Of a stretch of DNA of 64,000 bases, positions 24,208 to 36,294 are shown piece after piece. The stretch is from positions 310,001-374,000 of the forward strand of contig JAVSML010000040.1 of NCBI GenBank assembly GCA_038503035.1, given 5' to 3'. Source of the DNA: Crocodylus rhombifer. Taxonomy: Eukaryota; Chordata; Crocodylia; Crocodylidae. The first letter of the stretch is position 1; each line of letters opens with the position of its first letter. A model generated the notes under the pieces. That model ran no database searches. It was given only the letters and a program-made list of their open reading frames with translations, and was not told where the DNA came from. The position numbers and the translations under genes were made by a program.

Positions 24208-24212
24208 TACAA
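23250..24212 (-). pseudogene. CR1 reverse transcriptase C-terminal part; open but catalytically lost
   Basis: A 320-codon uninterrupted frame, the longest in the window. It begins inside the reverse transcriptase at VPQGSVLGPILFNIFINDVD, followed by the thumb and C-terminal region (LHLGRKN, FSTKSRDIILPFYSALLRPQ, RVQRRAMHMIRG, FRLDIRKNFFTV, WNRLPLEAV) and ends HLDAYLAGIL, the usual CR1 terminus. The metal-binding Asp-Asp of the FADD block is Asn-Gly (FANGT). The fingers and first catalytic Asp lie 5' of the truncation. The open frame therefore reflects recent insertion or chance, not function. Confidence 0.9.
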
Positions 24213-25011
24213 CTTTAAATGTTTTTTCTACATACCTCTAGGTAGCAGGGGCTCTGAACCCTGCAGTGCTGGGGCAGATGCAGCATCCCACAGAAGCACA
24301 GGGCCTCTGGCCTTCCCAGAGTGCTTGGTGGAAGATCCAGAAGTGGACTGGAAGCACTTCCAGTCTACTTCCTGGTCCAGTAGGGAGCATGCTGGTGGGG
24401 GGGCCCTGCACCCCTCAGCTCAGCAACTGGTGCCTCCTGGGTCTGGGGGTGGCACCCAGGGTCCTCCTGTAGCTGAGTGCTGGACTGGGGAGGGACGTGG
24501 GGGGGGTGCTACTTCTGGCAGTACTTCTGGTCCACTTCTGGGTTCACTGCCAAGCATGCTGGAGAGGCCCCATGCTGCTGTGGGACTCTCCATGCTGCAC
24601 TGCATGTGGTGCACCCAGAGTAGCAGTCATGAGCTACTCTGCTACCTCAAGGTATGTAGAAAAAACTTTTAAAGCTGTGCCTGTGTCTGAATCTCTCATT
24701 TGCCGAATCAGCATTGAATCATCAGATTCAGATTTGGCCGAATCGAATCAGGGACAGATCTGAATCAACAGATCGAATCACTGTCCCTGTTTCGGGCTGA
24801 ATCTGAATCCAGATTGAATAAGGCCCATTTTGCACACCCCTAGTAAATAGTATCTCTCTGACCATTGAGAACCTCTTGCAAAATTTCAAGTGATGGCTTC
24901 GGGCCAGGAAGGCACTGACCCCTTTCATTTAAATAGTTATAGGAATTGTTTTGCTGTTTGCAAAACAACATATTCCCTGTCAATCTGATTCTCTGAAATG
25001 CCTGAGTCATA

Positions 25012-26112
25012 GTTTCATAGTTAGTAGGGTAGGAAGGGACCTGAGCAGATCATCAAGTCCGACCCCCTGCCATGCCAAGAAAGAGTACTGGGGTCAAACG
25101 ACCTGAGCAAAGTGTTTGTCTAGCCTTGTCTTAAAGACCCCCAGGGTAGGAGCCAGCACCACTTCGCTTTAAAGTTGGTTCCAGATCCTAGCCGCCCTGA
25201 CAGTGAAGTAGCGCCTCCTGAGGTCTAGTCTGAATCTACCCTCTGCCAGCTTGTGACCGTTATTTCTAGTCACTCCTGGTAGTGCTCGGGGGAACAGGGG
25301 CTCCCCCAAGGCCTGCTGGTTCCATCTGACTGGTTTGTAACAGGCCACTAGATCCCCCCTCAGCCTTCTCTTGTGGAGGCTGAACAGGTTCAGGTCCCAT
25401 AGCCTCTCCTCGTAGGGCCTGCCCTGCTGCCCCCTGATCATGTGAGTGGCCCTCCTCTGGACCCTCTCCATGTTGTCCAAATCCCTCCTGAAGTGCGGCG
25501 CCCAGAACTGGACTCAGTACTCCAACTGTGGCCTGACCAGTGCCACACAGAGGGGGAGTATCACCTCCCTGGACCTGCTTGAGATGCATCTGTGGATGCA
25601 TGACAAGGTGCGGTTGGCCTTCCTGACTGCATCCCCACACTGCCGGCCCATGTTCATCTTGGCATCAGTGATGACTCCAAGATCCTTTTCTGCCTCTGCA
25701 CTGATGGGAAGGGAGTTCCCCAGCTTGTAGGTATGGTGCTGGTTCTTCCTCCCCAGGTGCATCACCTTGTACTTGTCAGCATTGAATCCCATCCTATTCT
25801 CATCCACCCACCCTTGTAACCTGTCTAGGTCTGATTGCAGCCTATTCCTCCCTTCTAGTGTGCCCACATCCCCCCACATCTTAGTATCATCAGCAAATTT
25901 GAACAGGGTGCTTTTTACCCCCTCGTCCAAGTCACTGATGAAGATGTTGAACAGCACTGGCCTGAGGACCGAGCCCTGGGAGACCCCACTGCCTGCATCC
26001 CTCCAGGTCGAAAATGACCCATCCACTAGCACTCTCTGGGTGCAGCCCTCCAGCAAGTTGGCAACCCATTTGACTGTGTAGGTGTCAACACCACAGTCCC
26101 CCAGTTTTTTAA
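25012..26112 (-). mobile_element. CR1 LINE, 5'-truncated (minus strand)
   Basis: Same CR1 subfamily as 10004-12945. The 3' end at 25012 has CATAGTTTCATAGTTAG and the 3' UTR motif AGATCATCAAGTCCGACCCC. The 5' truncation is at about 26112, within the reverse transcriptase (KKLGDCGVDTYTVKWV on the minus strand). Frames 26149-25514 and 25480-25169 carry the RT core with the FADDTKM block intact and then the RNFFTV-like C-terminal end; a frame change separates them. Incomplete, so not functional. Confidence 0.93.
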
Positions 26113-27628
26113 CTGACATGAAAAAATAATTCCAGCATGCGGCAGACATCTGACATGAATATTTTACCCCAGTAGTAAAATTCTAAGCCATGGTAAGCAT
26201 GAGGTATACTGTAGGCAAATAATAATTCCAGCCCTGCCATAAATACGGCTGCAGTACCTTATGCTGCATCCTTGATCCTCCAAATGTTTGCAAAGGATCT
26301 TTCTTTACATGTGAGTTGTCCTACTTATGAACAGGAGAATTCACTTCTTGAGAGGATATGTAAAAGAATATGTGCAGTTTTTAGTGACAGTGAATGTAGC
26401 AGATTTAATCACACTAAAAAACCAGTGTCTCTGATTATTTGTAGAATAGCTACTATTCTGCTGGCTGGTTTCTACATCCACTGAAGGCAGGCTGAAATGA
26501 AGCAATTTCTCAAGAGAATGAATCGAGCCTTTTGGTTGGACCAGCATTTCTCTGAAGTATACATGTATACAATACAATGCTTACACATCATCCTAATCTA
26601 TTCTATTTACATATCATGGGAAAGTGCTCATTTTATAATGGTTATATGATTTACACTCTTTACCAATAAAGCCAGATAAGCAGAGTTTTCGGCTAGTAAG
26701 TACAGATGTTTTACAAAAAAAGGAAGAAAGAAAGGTATAGGAAGTAGGAGAAAGAAGGTGTAGTATTTCTTATGCTGTATCTGTTATGAACACCCTTGCA
26801 TCATACAAAGGGTTATGATTTGTCCCTGAGTGGGAGATATCTGGAATTTGCATGAGAGACTGTCTGCAAAACAAATGAAAAGAGGCAGATAAAATCCCAT
26901 ATTATTAGCTAATATAGCATATGAATTTCAGTGTGCAGTGTGTACATTATAGATAGTCATGCTTTATTGTTGCACTGAATTAATAACATTGTCACAAAGG
27001 ATAACATCATATATTCATCCTATCCAAGTGATAGGAAAACCATTACGGTTTCACAATAGCATGGTTATTCCATGGTTGCTTTAAGATTAAAAAAAATCTT
27101 CAGTGGTGTTAACATTTTTCAATGGTGACTGGTGTAACTTCAGCTTACCACAATGGGACAGAGTAGGCAAAGCAGAAGTCCAATTTTATGGAAAACTTAC
27201 ATATTTTGTGTGATTTCCAGTTGTTTTTTTCTTTTGCTGACTGAACGTGCTCATGCTGAAGAGTGAACACTAAAGCCAAGCATTTAGTCTTTTTGGTACT
27301 ATGATGTTTTCAGTGTTATATTAAAGTCCTTCCCAGTAAAGGGGAGGTCTAAAGAAGGTGTTTTTAGAAGTTAGGGTAAGTGAGCCTAGAGGGAGAATAC
27401 ATTGTGTAATTTATGCCTCCTTTTGACCTGTCTACTACACTAGTCAGTTAAACCTAGATTCCTTTAGACTTAGAGTCATAAGAGCTTACCACCACATGTT
27501 TACTTGCTATTTCTGAATTTGGTCCAATTAATCCAATTCTAAGTTAATTTAGACCTTCTTCCACCTCTGCTTCTTTACAGTCACACATTAGTGCATCAAT
27601 ATAAGTAGTTTTAAAGGAGAATGAACCT
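26113..27628. other. No gene seen
   Basis: AT-rich single-copy-like sequence without supported exons or recognised repeats. Confidence 0.4.
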
Positions 27629-28101
27629 ACGGGTTTCTCTTGCTTTATGCGGGTTCAGTACGTGTTAATTCGCTCTTATGCAATGACCCTTTTTATACCA
27701 AACATTCATTATACGCGTGGTAAATTCACCCTTAGGTGATCAGTGTGGTGGAAGCCTGCAGTCAGCTGCTTTGTGTGGTGCTTTATGGGAGTGACGTGCA
27801 CCAAAATGTAGTCTCCTGTGTGGATCTGTGCTCCTTTCTTGTCTGCGACACATGTTTCTGTAGTTGCCATCCCCGTTATAGTAACATTCACCACCACCCT
27901 GTGCTTCTGTGTATTGTCTGCTGTTGGTGAGTACTAACATTGTCTTGTAAAAGTGATAGAAATGGGTCTGGGGGTCAGTACAGTCAAGGTCTTGGAGCAT
28001 ATCCCTATTTGTTACATTGTAAAGTGGGGTCCTTTACGTGAATTCGAGTTATGTGCCGTTTTCCAGGAACGCGTGTACAGCATAAAGCAAGGGAAGCCTG
28101 C
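27629..28101. mobile_element. MITE with long terminal inverted repeats (Tigger/mariner-like look)
   Basis: The left end (CGGGTTTCTCTTGCTTTATG, continuing to about 27720) is inverted at the right end (CATAAAGCAAGGGAAGCCTG at 28081-28100). The left zone has unusually many CpG-like words for this window (TACGCGTGG, TTCGCTCTTATGC). The TIR style recalls Tigger/mariner MITEs, but a TA duplication is not clear-cut, so the class is inferred. No transposase frame. Confidence 0.6.
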
Positions 28102-30746
28102 ATTACTTTTTAGTGAATAAAAATAAATTTTATTTACATTGTCTTAAAATATTTTTTAATGTGATCTCATGCTGGTATTTTGTAGGACAGCACATGTTAT
28201 AGGGCTTATTTTACTTTAAAAAATAGGTACATTATACCCCTTTCCCTTGTCAAATTTATGTGTTAGTCAGTACCCATTGCTTTGTTTCTTGTTAAAAAAA
28301 AACCCCCTCAGATTTTATTTCTTAATTCCTATGAATATCTTAACTTTATTGCATTTACAAAACTATTAGTTTAGGTAATAGAACCTTCAGTCCTGAATTT
28401 AAGGCTGTTCCCCATAGAAATAATTTTCGCAGACATAACAAATGCATCAAAACCTTTTACTGATAAGAGTGCTAACAATTTCTAAACTCTGTCAAGGATT
28501 GCAGATTCCCTTTGGTAGCCTTTTTAAAATTATGCATTGCTTTCCTTTCCAGGAGAGTTGGAATATTTCACTGATGTTTGAGTCATGTCATACTCATATA
28601 AAGTCATATGACCAGTATAGATGGTCAAAAAGCTAAACACAGTGTATAAATCCATCCTATGTAATCCCTATTGACACAGCAAAATCAGTGGAATTTTGCC
28701 TCTGAATTTATCTATCTTGTGTGCAGTGCACAGCATGTGAGACCCCCTACATATACTTTGAAATGAAATACCTGTGTTATGGCTGAGTTCTTATGCAAAA
28801 TTAATGAAAACATCAAGATATATCCTCCTCTTTCTGCTTTTGCTTTTTTTTAAGATTTTGCACAGAAAGCAACTTGGACTGTCCATGAGCACTGTAGGAT
28901 ACTGAACAGCATTTAGGTGTAATGTTTCAAGGCTAGACATGACCTTAATAATACTGACAGGCTTTTATTATTTTTAGGTACTCTTACATTGTCTTTTGGT
29001 AGCAAACCATTTGTTTTGCAGGCATTTGTCCTTTAATTAACATATATGTAAAGAACTAAATAATGCTGTTCTCAAAGAAGCCAAGTAAACATACATAGCA
29101 GAGTATGTTGTGTTCACCAATACAAACAAAAGAAAGTGAACAGCTGCAGTTTTTCTTTTTGCTTCTGAGCAAGACTGTTAGTAGCATTGTGCATATTGTT
29201 ATTTTTTTTCTGGATAACTGGCTGAGAAGGATGAATGAGTATCTTGTTATGTATTACTTGAAATGTGATGATGTCTAGACAGTGTTCAAAACTCCATGTG
29301 CTAGGTGCTGCACAAGCATATAATAAAAAGACTATTCTAACCCTCAAAAATGAGAATTGTAATATTTTTCTGTATGGGCTCTGTAAATTACAGTACAGAA
29401 AATCTCCCATTGCATAAGGGATTTGAAGGTAACTGATGTTGCATAATTCCTTGTACTACCTATAGGGAATACCATAAACATGACTCTAAAATTCACTAAG
29501 CTAATGGCATTATTTCAGTGATTTGATTTTACTTCCAACCTGTGTGCAGTAGGTCAGCTGAACAACTTGTTTCCATTGTCTTCTACTGGTGAAATCCCAG
29601 GTACAACGCCAGTGGGGAATTTTGCTTGGGTGGAGGTACTGGAGAATGGAGTAAGGAAAAGCTAATTCAGGCTTGTTATCTTTTGGTTGCTAGACTCCCA
29701 GGAAAGTCCATCTGCACTAAGCAGGTGATAATCCCTCAAAGCTTTTACCAGATGACCTGTCTCTTCCCTGCTACACAGGGTTGCTATACACATACCCTGA
29801 CGCGTCAGAACATGTTGGAACAGACTTGGTAAGTAGAGTCTGCTCTGCGTTCTAATGGGAACACTCTAGCATCACTGCAGTGTCATGTGTATAAGCCCTG
29901 TAATGTCTCTTGCTATTTTGGCATAGCTAGTTGCTGCAAGGCTGGGGCTAGGAACTGAGGGTGGGGGACCACAGGCAGAATTGCGTTTCCCTTCATGTGT
30001 CTAAAAGGTGCCTAAGTGGTGTATTAGGCTTATATGCACAGGCTGTGATTTTATTACTCTTGCACTGTGGACACATAAGGATGTTCACTATACAGAACAT
30101 AGCTAAGTATTAGTTTGGGAAGAAGCTTGGGGATGAGGAGGGAGACCCTCCTATGTTTTAGTGCCAGTAGCTCCATGGTTCAGGCACTTGCCTAGAAAGG
30201 TGGATAAATAAGTTCTAGCTCTCCTTGTCCAGAATGGGTTTAAACCTATATGTCTCTGACTTCCCAGCAAAATATTCTATCACTACAGGTGAGGCACTAT
30301 CTAGTACTGCTCACCATCCCTTGTTCTGGAGTTCAGGCCGCTTCCTCTTTCAATTAATAGTCATTGGAAAAAATGAATGAAGAGCAGCACAAAAATTTTA
30401 ACTCCATTAGGAGAGAGGCTCTGGGTTAGAACCCAGAATCCTCTCCCAGCCAGAGATGCACCCATCTCACTGATTCTTTAGCTTACTTGCCTAGTCCTGG
30501 CTGCCCAGGGGCTCAGCTTCTAAAGGGAGCAGGAGGAAGATGGGTAGAGAGTGGGGGCAAGGACAGGGCCAAGAGGAAGTGGGCAACTGGAGTGAGAGTG
30601 CAGGAAAGAGGTGACAGCAGTAGTAGTAGGCAACCACCTAGCCCTCATGGGTGAGAGGTCACTCAGACCTTCAACACAGATACATAGGCAGGAGTATGGA
30701 GGACTGGAGGCTTCCCAGATTTTCCACCTCTGCTTTAGACCATTGA
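28102..30746. other. No gene seen; possible old tRNA-derived SINE near 30160-30290
   Basis: AT-rich single-copy-like DNA. At 30160-30290 the words AGCTCCATGGTTCAGGCACT and, later, TTCTAGCTCTCC resemble the A-box/B-box head of an old tRNA-derived SINE, without target duplications or a tail. No exon is supported. Confidence 0.35.
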
Positions 30747-31122
30747 TTTCATAGACTTCATAGACGTTAGGGCTGGAAGGGACCTCGGGAGATCATCGAG
30801 TCCAGCCCCCTGCCCAAAGGGCAGGAAGTCAGCTGGTGTCATAGGATCCCAGCAAGATAAGCATCCAATTTACTCTTGAAGGTGTTCAATGTAGGTGCTT
30901 GAACCACCTCTGCTGGCAGGTTCCAGACCTTGGGGGCTCGGACAATAAAGAAATTCTTCCTTATGTCCAGCCTGAAACGGTCTTGCAGGAGTTTGTGACC
31001 GTTCGACCTCGTCATCCCTTGGGGCGCTCTGGTGAACAGACGTTCCCCCAGATCCTGGTGGTCACCCCTGATAAACTTATAGGTGGCCATCAGATCACCC
31101 CTGAGCCTGTGCTTTTCCAGAG
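30747..31122 (-). mobile_element. CR1 LINE 3' fragment (minus strand)
   Basis: The CR1 3' UTR starts at 30747 (TTTCATAGACTTCATAGACG, the short tandem tail) and the ORF2 C-terminus occupies 31090-30839, with motifs YKFIRGDHQDLGERLF, FRLDIRKNFF and a LDAYLAGIL ending. Truncated at about 31122. Same subfamily as 23168-24207. Confidence 0.9.
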
Positions 31123-32497
31123 ACAGAATCCAAAGGCCAGACTGAGTCCAGATGTTCAGTGCCTCAGTGGCTGCATCTTATATACACATATATCTGGATC
31201 TCACACATGGCAGACAAGGACTCAATCACTGAACTCGATCGCTGATTCCAGATAGCAGCAGAGAGGGCAAACAATGGTATCATAACACAGTTGCAACAAG
31301 GCATTGAAATAATAATATTGTACATTCTGACATTTCTTATCTGTTGGGTGTTTACCCTTACAATTATAGGGCTTGACACTTAACCCAAACCTTCTTTGCT
31401 GTTGGTTGTGTGCTATATGAACTCACCAAGCATCTTAGATATTGAACTTAAAAAAATCACCTAAAACAAGCAAGTCAAATATAAGTGGCATGGTAAATGT
31501 AGACTCTAGTCTAGGATGCTTAGGTGTCATGATGAATGGTGCTTGGATAGATAAACAAGACGACAAATAAGAGGGAGAGAAAATACAGTTTCTGGTTAGC
31601 TGAGGTATAGAATGAGCCCTCTTTCTGACTTGCTTGCTCTTTCTGGGCCAGTCAGGGACACATCTACACCTTCATTAAAGCACCATAGTTACTGAGCATT
31701 AAATTTAGCACTTGTATAATCAAGTACTAAATTGATGCTCTGTAACCTGTGTTACTCTGCAGTAGCACCAGTGCATGCCTTTTTAGGGACACCATTGTGC
31801 AGTAGCATAATGCTACTGTGCAGTAGCATATAGCAATTGTTTGTATTATTAGTATTAGGTTACTGCACAGTTAGCATCTCGTGTAGATGTTCCCAGAATA
31901 CAACTTTTCAACAAAGTCTAATGAAGTATAATACATGGATCTTTTTGTGGCTTGCCAGGCATGGTAGCCTTCATTTATTTTATTTTACAAATCATTTGGC
32001 ATAATAGTAATAATATTAATGGAATTGAACTTTTATGACTCAAAAATAGTCTCCCGCTTTGAAAATAAATGTCTTAGCCTCAGCATTTATCTTTCAGCAG
32101 GTGACTATTATCCAGTCACAACGTTCAATTTCATTGACATTATCTTCTAAATTGAATCATAAATGTGAGAGAGATCTGTTACATAGCATGCAGACTTGGT
32201 GTTTCTAGAATGGAATGCAATTTCAGTCCCCGTCCTTTGGAACCTGCTTTGTTTTTGTAAAAAACGAACCTCTCAAACTCCTAATGAAAGGTGCTACCCA
32301 CCCTGCACTTCCTAGGGTCATTACAGCTTCTGTGCCCCATGGTAACTCAATACACCCCTCCCCGCTTTTGTCCCTGAATCTGTGCAGAAAGTTGCCAAAG
32401 TCACACTTCATCCCTGCTCTGTCTGAATCTGGTGCAATAAATAGAAAAAAATGGGAACACTTTCCAAGGGAAGGATCAAGAATCCAGTGGCTACTTG
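31123..32497. other. No gene seen
   Basis: Single-copy-like DNA; nothing recognised on either strand. Confidence 0.4.
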
Positions 32498-32505
32498 TTT
32501 TAAAG

Positions 32506-33008
32506 CAGGATGCCTATGGGCTGGATCCAGCCCATTGAACCCCCTTATCTGGCCCCTGGTGCTGCCCCTGGATCTCATGTTTGATCCATATGGAATGTCC
32601 TGGACTGACTCTGCATGCTGGTGTGGGATTGTGCCACAAGCAGCACCCATTCCAGTATGGGACACCATGTGTGGCATTCATCCCAGGCCAGCTGGAATGG
32701 GCATCCCATAGTCTTAGATCAGTGGGGACAGTGGGGGCAAGTGCCACATGAGGTACAGTTGCAGACTGGCCAGAGCATGTGATGCGTACAGCATGCATCC
32801 CGGAATGGCTGGAGCATGCAATAGCATCCTGAGCCAGCTGGAATGGGGGCTGCCTGCAGCACAGGTCTTGCAGCAGGTAATGTGGGTACTGTATCTGGCA
32901 TGTGGGGAGGCAGGGGGAAGGCAGAGGGTCTGTGAGATCAGTCTGGCCCATGGACCACCTCCATACCACTTATCCAGGCCATAGGGCCAGATGAGTTTGA
33001 CACCCCTA
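32506..33008. mobile_element. Charlie-type hAT MITE with perfect 8-bp TSD
   Basis: Read on the minus strand the element begins TAGGGGTGTCAAACTCATCT, the Charlie-type hAT terminus; the other end starts CAGGATGCC. A perfect 8-bp duplication TTTTAAAG flanks it (32498-32505 and 33009-33016). The subterminal zones contain GGCCCTATGGCC-like words. The 151-codon minus frame through it is a GC-rich chance frame. Confidence 0.9.
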
Positions 33009-33016
33009 TTTTAAAG

Positions 33017-36000
33017 GCTGCCCACTGCAACGATCTTCGCTATGGTTAGTTGTATCTGGTAAATATCATATATTATCATGTGATGGCCACACCTTCCTGC
33101 TTTTCCCCAAGATTGTTAATGGAGGAAGTATCAAAATATCCATCAGCTGTCTAGGAGTTGGGTACCTCTGTAAAGCCTGTGCTACCTAAGAACAGGGAAT
33201 GAAAACAAAACCAAGAGAGGATTGTTTTGTTTCTAAAGGAAGTTAACCAAAGTGCTCCTCATAAATTTCTGAGAGTTTGCATTCCTACCTAAATACATTG
33301 TATTATCACACTATAATGACATCAAATAACAGAGAAGTGCCACATGACCCAAATAGACTGTGTAAGGAGAAGTGCAAGGCTCCACTGAACAGTTCGAATG
33401 TAAACGATTAAGGACTTTCAGCTCTGATGTTCTGAGGTCCCTGCACTTCCTGGACTTCAGGGAACCACAGTGGGAGTTTTATACTGACAAAGAAAGCAAA
33501 AGAGCAGGTGTGGCTTGCATCTTGGAAGGTAAATGTTGCTGATTTGCACAAGAACGTTTTCTTTTACCATGCAGTACTCTGCAGCTATCTGGCCAGTAGT
33601 GGGGAACTGCTCAAGAACTCTATCCCTGCTTTTGTATGACACACAGTGCATGGTAGGACTTTTGGATTTACTCAGGACATTGTAAACCAGACACAATACA
33701 ATCTGTTGTTATATAGTTCTTTATCATGTCTCAGGGCAACACTTCAAGGGTCTCCCTACTTTGAGAGACTTCCACTACTCTGTGAAAATAAAATCTCTCT
33801 CAAGTTCTAGGATGTTCATAGTGCTTAGTGTTATGAATGTATGTTGTGCTTTTGGTACGTAGTGCCATTTAAGGACCCTTTGTCATTATTTAGCATGTTA
33901 GCAAATAAATACTAGCTATAGGTAAGCCAGTAAGCACAGAAAAGGGTGTTTGGAATCAGCAGAGCGTTTATTCTTCCCTCAAGCCCATGGATATGCCTCT
34001 ATCCAAAAGTTACATTTTTTTGGCTCCTCCAATTTAGGTAGTTGGGTAGGTAAAGTGATAGGGACTGTTTTGCTGCTAAAAATAGCTGTACAACAGGGTG
34101 ATTTGTCCCCTGTGCCCAGATGCCCAGCAGATTGTAATTCTCAGGCTGTGTACTTTTATTTTATGCTGCTCCTGAATCAGAGGGAGATCTTTCAAGGGTC
34201 ACTGCATTTCCCAAGTATGCAGAACCTGACCTGTTTGCTTTCCTTTTTCATTTGTATCCTGACATTAGCAGCCTTCTCTCCTACACTTTTAATAATCATA
34301 ATCCAATATGATAGCTTGATGATAAACAGAGATTCCCCTTGCACTTGAGAAAATGTCTCAGAGAGACCTTACCTCAGCAATAGCTCACTCTCTTATAGAA
34401 ATAGCATCTTGTAAATGGTGAGGAACTAAATGACACTTTGAGACTGACATTTGCATGTGTAATGATGAATCCTGTGCACATTTCATCCCTCCTTAATATA
34501 AAGGTAATGGGAGTCCTTCCATGGCATCATCCTTAAGACCTCTTCAGAGGGGTCCTGATGAGGTTGGCATCCTCTAGATCTATGGTAGATTCGTAACTAT
34601 TTAATGTGTTTTACAGTTGGGGTGTGTGCTGATGTAGTGACATGCAATCCAATGCTGACAATGGAAGATAATTCCCCTGTAGGAAAGTACAGAAATCAAG
34701 TGGCCTGATCATAAAGAACTGTTGTATGCCAAAATGGAAAGTCACACATTCAACAGACATTAACTTCCAGCTTCATTAGGAAGTCTGCTAATTGATACAC
34801 GTGCAGTTATAAAAAGATAGATAATGCCTCATTTATAGGGCACACAGGACTTTGCTGTTTTGCATAGCAAGGCCAAGATCGCTACTCCTAAGAATCCTGT
34901 CAGAATAAATCAACCTGCAGATATACAGCTGTGACATATCTTGTTCTCATTGGTACAGTGTACCATTGTAGTTATTATCTCAAGCTCTTTTATGCTAAGG
35001 AGCATCAGTGTTTAATTAAAGCCTTTTATGAGGCTTCATTTGTAAGCATCTACCCTTTCCAGACTGGGCTTTGCTGAGTAAAGTAGGTCATTATTTCCGA
35101 GAATGTCTTCAATAATGCTGAACATTAAGCCTTTGTGTGCAGTACTCCGAAAGTGGCCACCACAATGATTCAAATACTGCCCCCCTCCCCTTTTTTCTTT
35201 CCCAGAAATAATCTGACACATATATTCCCACACTCACATGTTCCCTTTGCCATAAGCAGAGCATAGGGGAGAGAGGATAGCATACTGCTTGCTGTATGTT
35301 ATAAAAAAGATTTGCAGAAGGAATATAAAACAAAGATGTTTCTGTGCTGAAATATTGCTTAATGGACTGAGACACCATGTGGAATACTCATCCCCATTTT
35401 AAAACTTAGGTCATGAAGCAATTTCTACCCTCTCCAGGAGGAGAAGGAGGAGGAACCCAGGTGGGACCAAAAGATAGAGAAGGATGGACACTTTGTTGTT
35501 CTCAAGTCTCTGCTTTTGTATTCATCTTCCCTTCTGATGACTCCTGATGACTCTTCATCCATGGCTATCTCTGGTTGGCTGTCTCTCTGTGGTTGTACGT
35601 CCATGTAGCTTTCCGGGCCTTCTCCTAATTTGGTTTGTTCCCTCAAAACCAGTACTCAGGCCCCTCTGCTCCAAGGCCTTGTAGCTGGTGTCATGTATCT
35701 CATGTTATGGGCAGTATAGTACATACTCCCCTTGGTACCCAGATTTTGTATCTTTGTTGACCAGGTTGTGTTAGACAGTATGTTATATGCCCCCTCAGTT
35801 CTCAGACTGTGTCCATCCATTGGCCTTGTTGTGTTAGACAGCCTGTCTGCTTCCACACTTACTCTTTGTGTGAGAGACCTGAGCTCTTTAGAAATCTTTA
35901 GAAATCAATTAACCCCTGCTGCCCATTTTTACCCATCCTACTGCATATATATCTATAAGTCAATTCCCCAAAAACAGACCTTTAAATACTATTTCTAAGC

Positions 36001-36105
36001 CAACAGGGGCAAGGTCATCCCTGCTTCATTGAAGCAAAAAGCACAGGGCTGCACAGCATACTGGGATGCTGGAGGGCTGTCAGTTAAGTTGAATCAGGAG
36101 GGGGT
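33017..36105. other. No supported gene; single-copy-like DNA
   Basis: Two minus frames at 35425-35856 have protein-like composition but no domain, and no suitable splice signals were found around them. The 14-mer GTTGTGTTAGACAG occurs at 35764 and 35828. The 34900-35050 stretch has a TAAT/ATTA-rich conserved-element texture. Confidence 0.35.
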
Positions 36106-36294
36106 CTGGGACAGAAGTTCCATAAACAAGTTTGACCTAAATCGGTTAAGTCTTATACTACATTTAACCAGGTTTATCTTAAACCACTTTTGGCCATTTT
36201 GAAACTGGTTTATGTGCACTGAACTTCTGTTCTGTTATGGGTTTAAACCAGTTCTTGATCACTTAAACCAGGGTATGTGTAACTTCTGTCCCTG
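36106..36294. repeat. AAACCAGTTT-rich MITE, copy 2
   Basis: The left end CTGGGACAGAAGTTCCATAA is the approximate inverse of the right end (GTGTAACTTCTGTCCCTG). The interior (CCATTTTGAAACTGGTTTAT, GTGCACTGAA) matches copy 1 at 1462-1632 closely. No target duplication seen. Confidence 0.7.

Larger units (their letters stand above)
23011..24842. mobile_element. hAT foldback element with perfect 8-bp TSD, split by CR1
   Basis: Starts TAGGGCTGGGAGAAAC and ends TTTTGCACACCCCTA (reverse complement TAGGGGTGTGCAAAA), flanked by a perfect 8-bp duplication GTAAATAG (23003-23010 and 24843-24850). Subterminal zones carry many GATTCGG/CCGAATC words. The right-hand part contains an internal inverted repeat: CTACATACCTCTAGGTAGCA near 24230 is inverted near 24640-24660. 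A CR1 occupies 23168-24207, so the native element is roughly 0.8 kb. It belongs to the same family as 1-407 and is related to 9203-9896. Frames across 24250-24610 are chance frames. Confidence 0.92.

Noticed and set aside
24148..24763. Overlapping frames at the right of the nested hAT
   Set aside because: They run across a CR1/hAT junction and an internal palindrome; chance frames.
30410..30450. Possible tRNA gene (GGGTTAGAACCC)
   Set aside because: No cloverleaf or A-box at the right distance; at most a B-box-like word.
32514..32969. 151-codon minus frame
   Set aside because: It is contained in the Charlie-type element with an 8-bp TSD.
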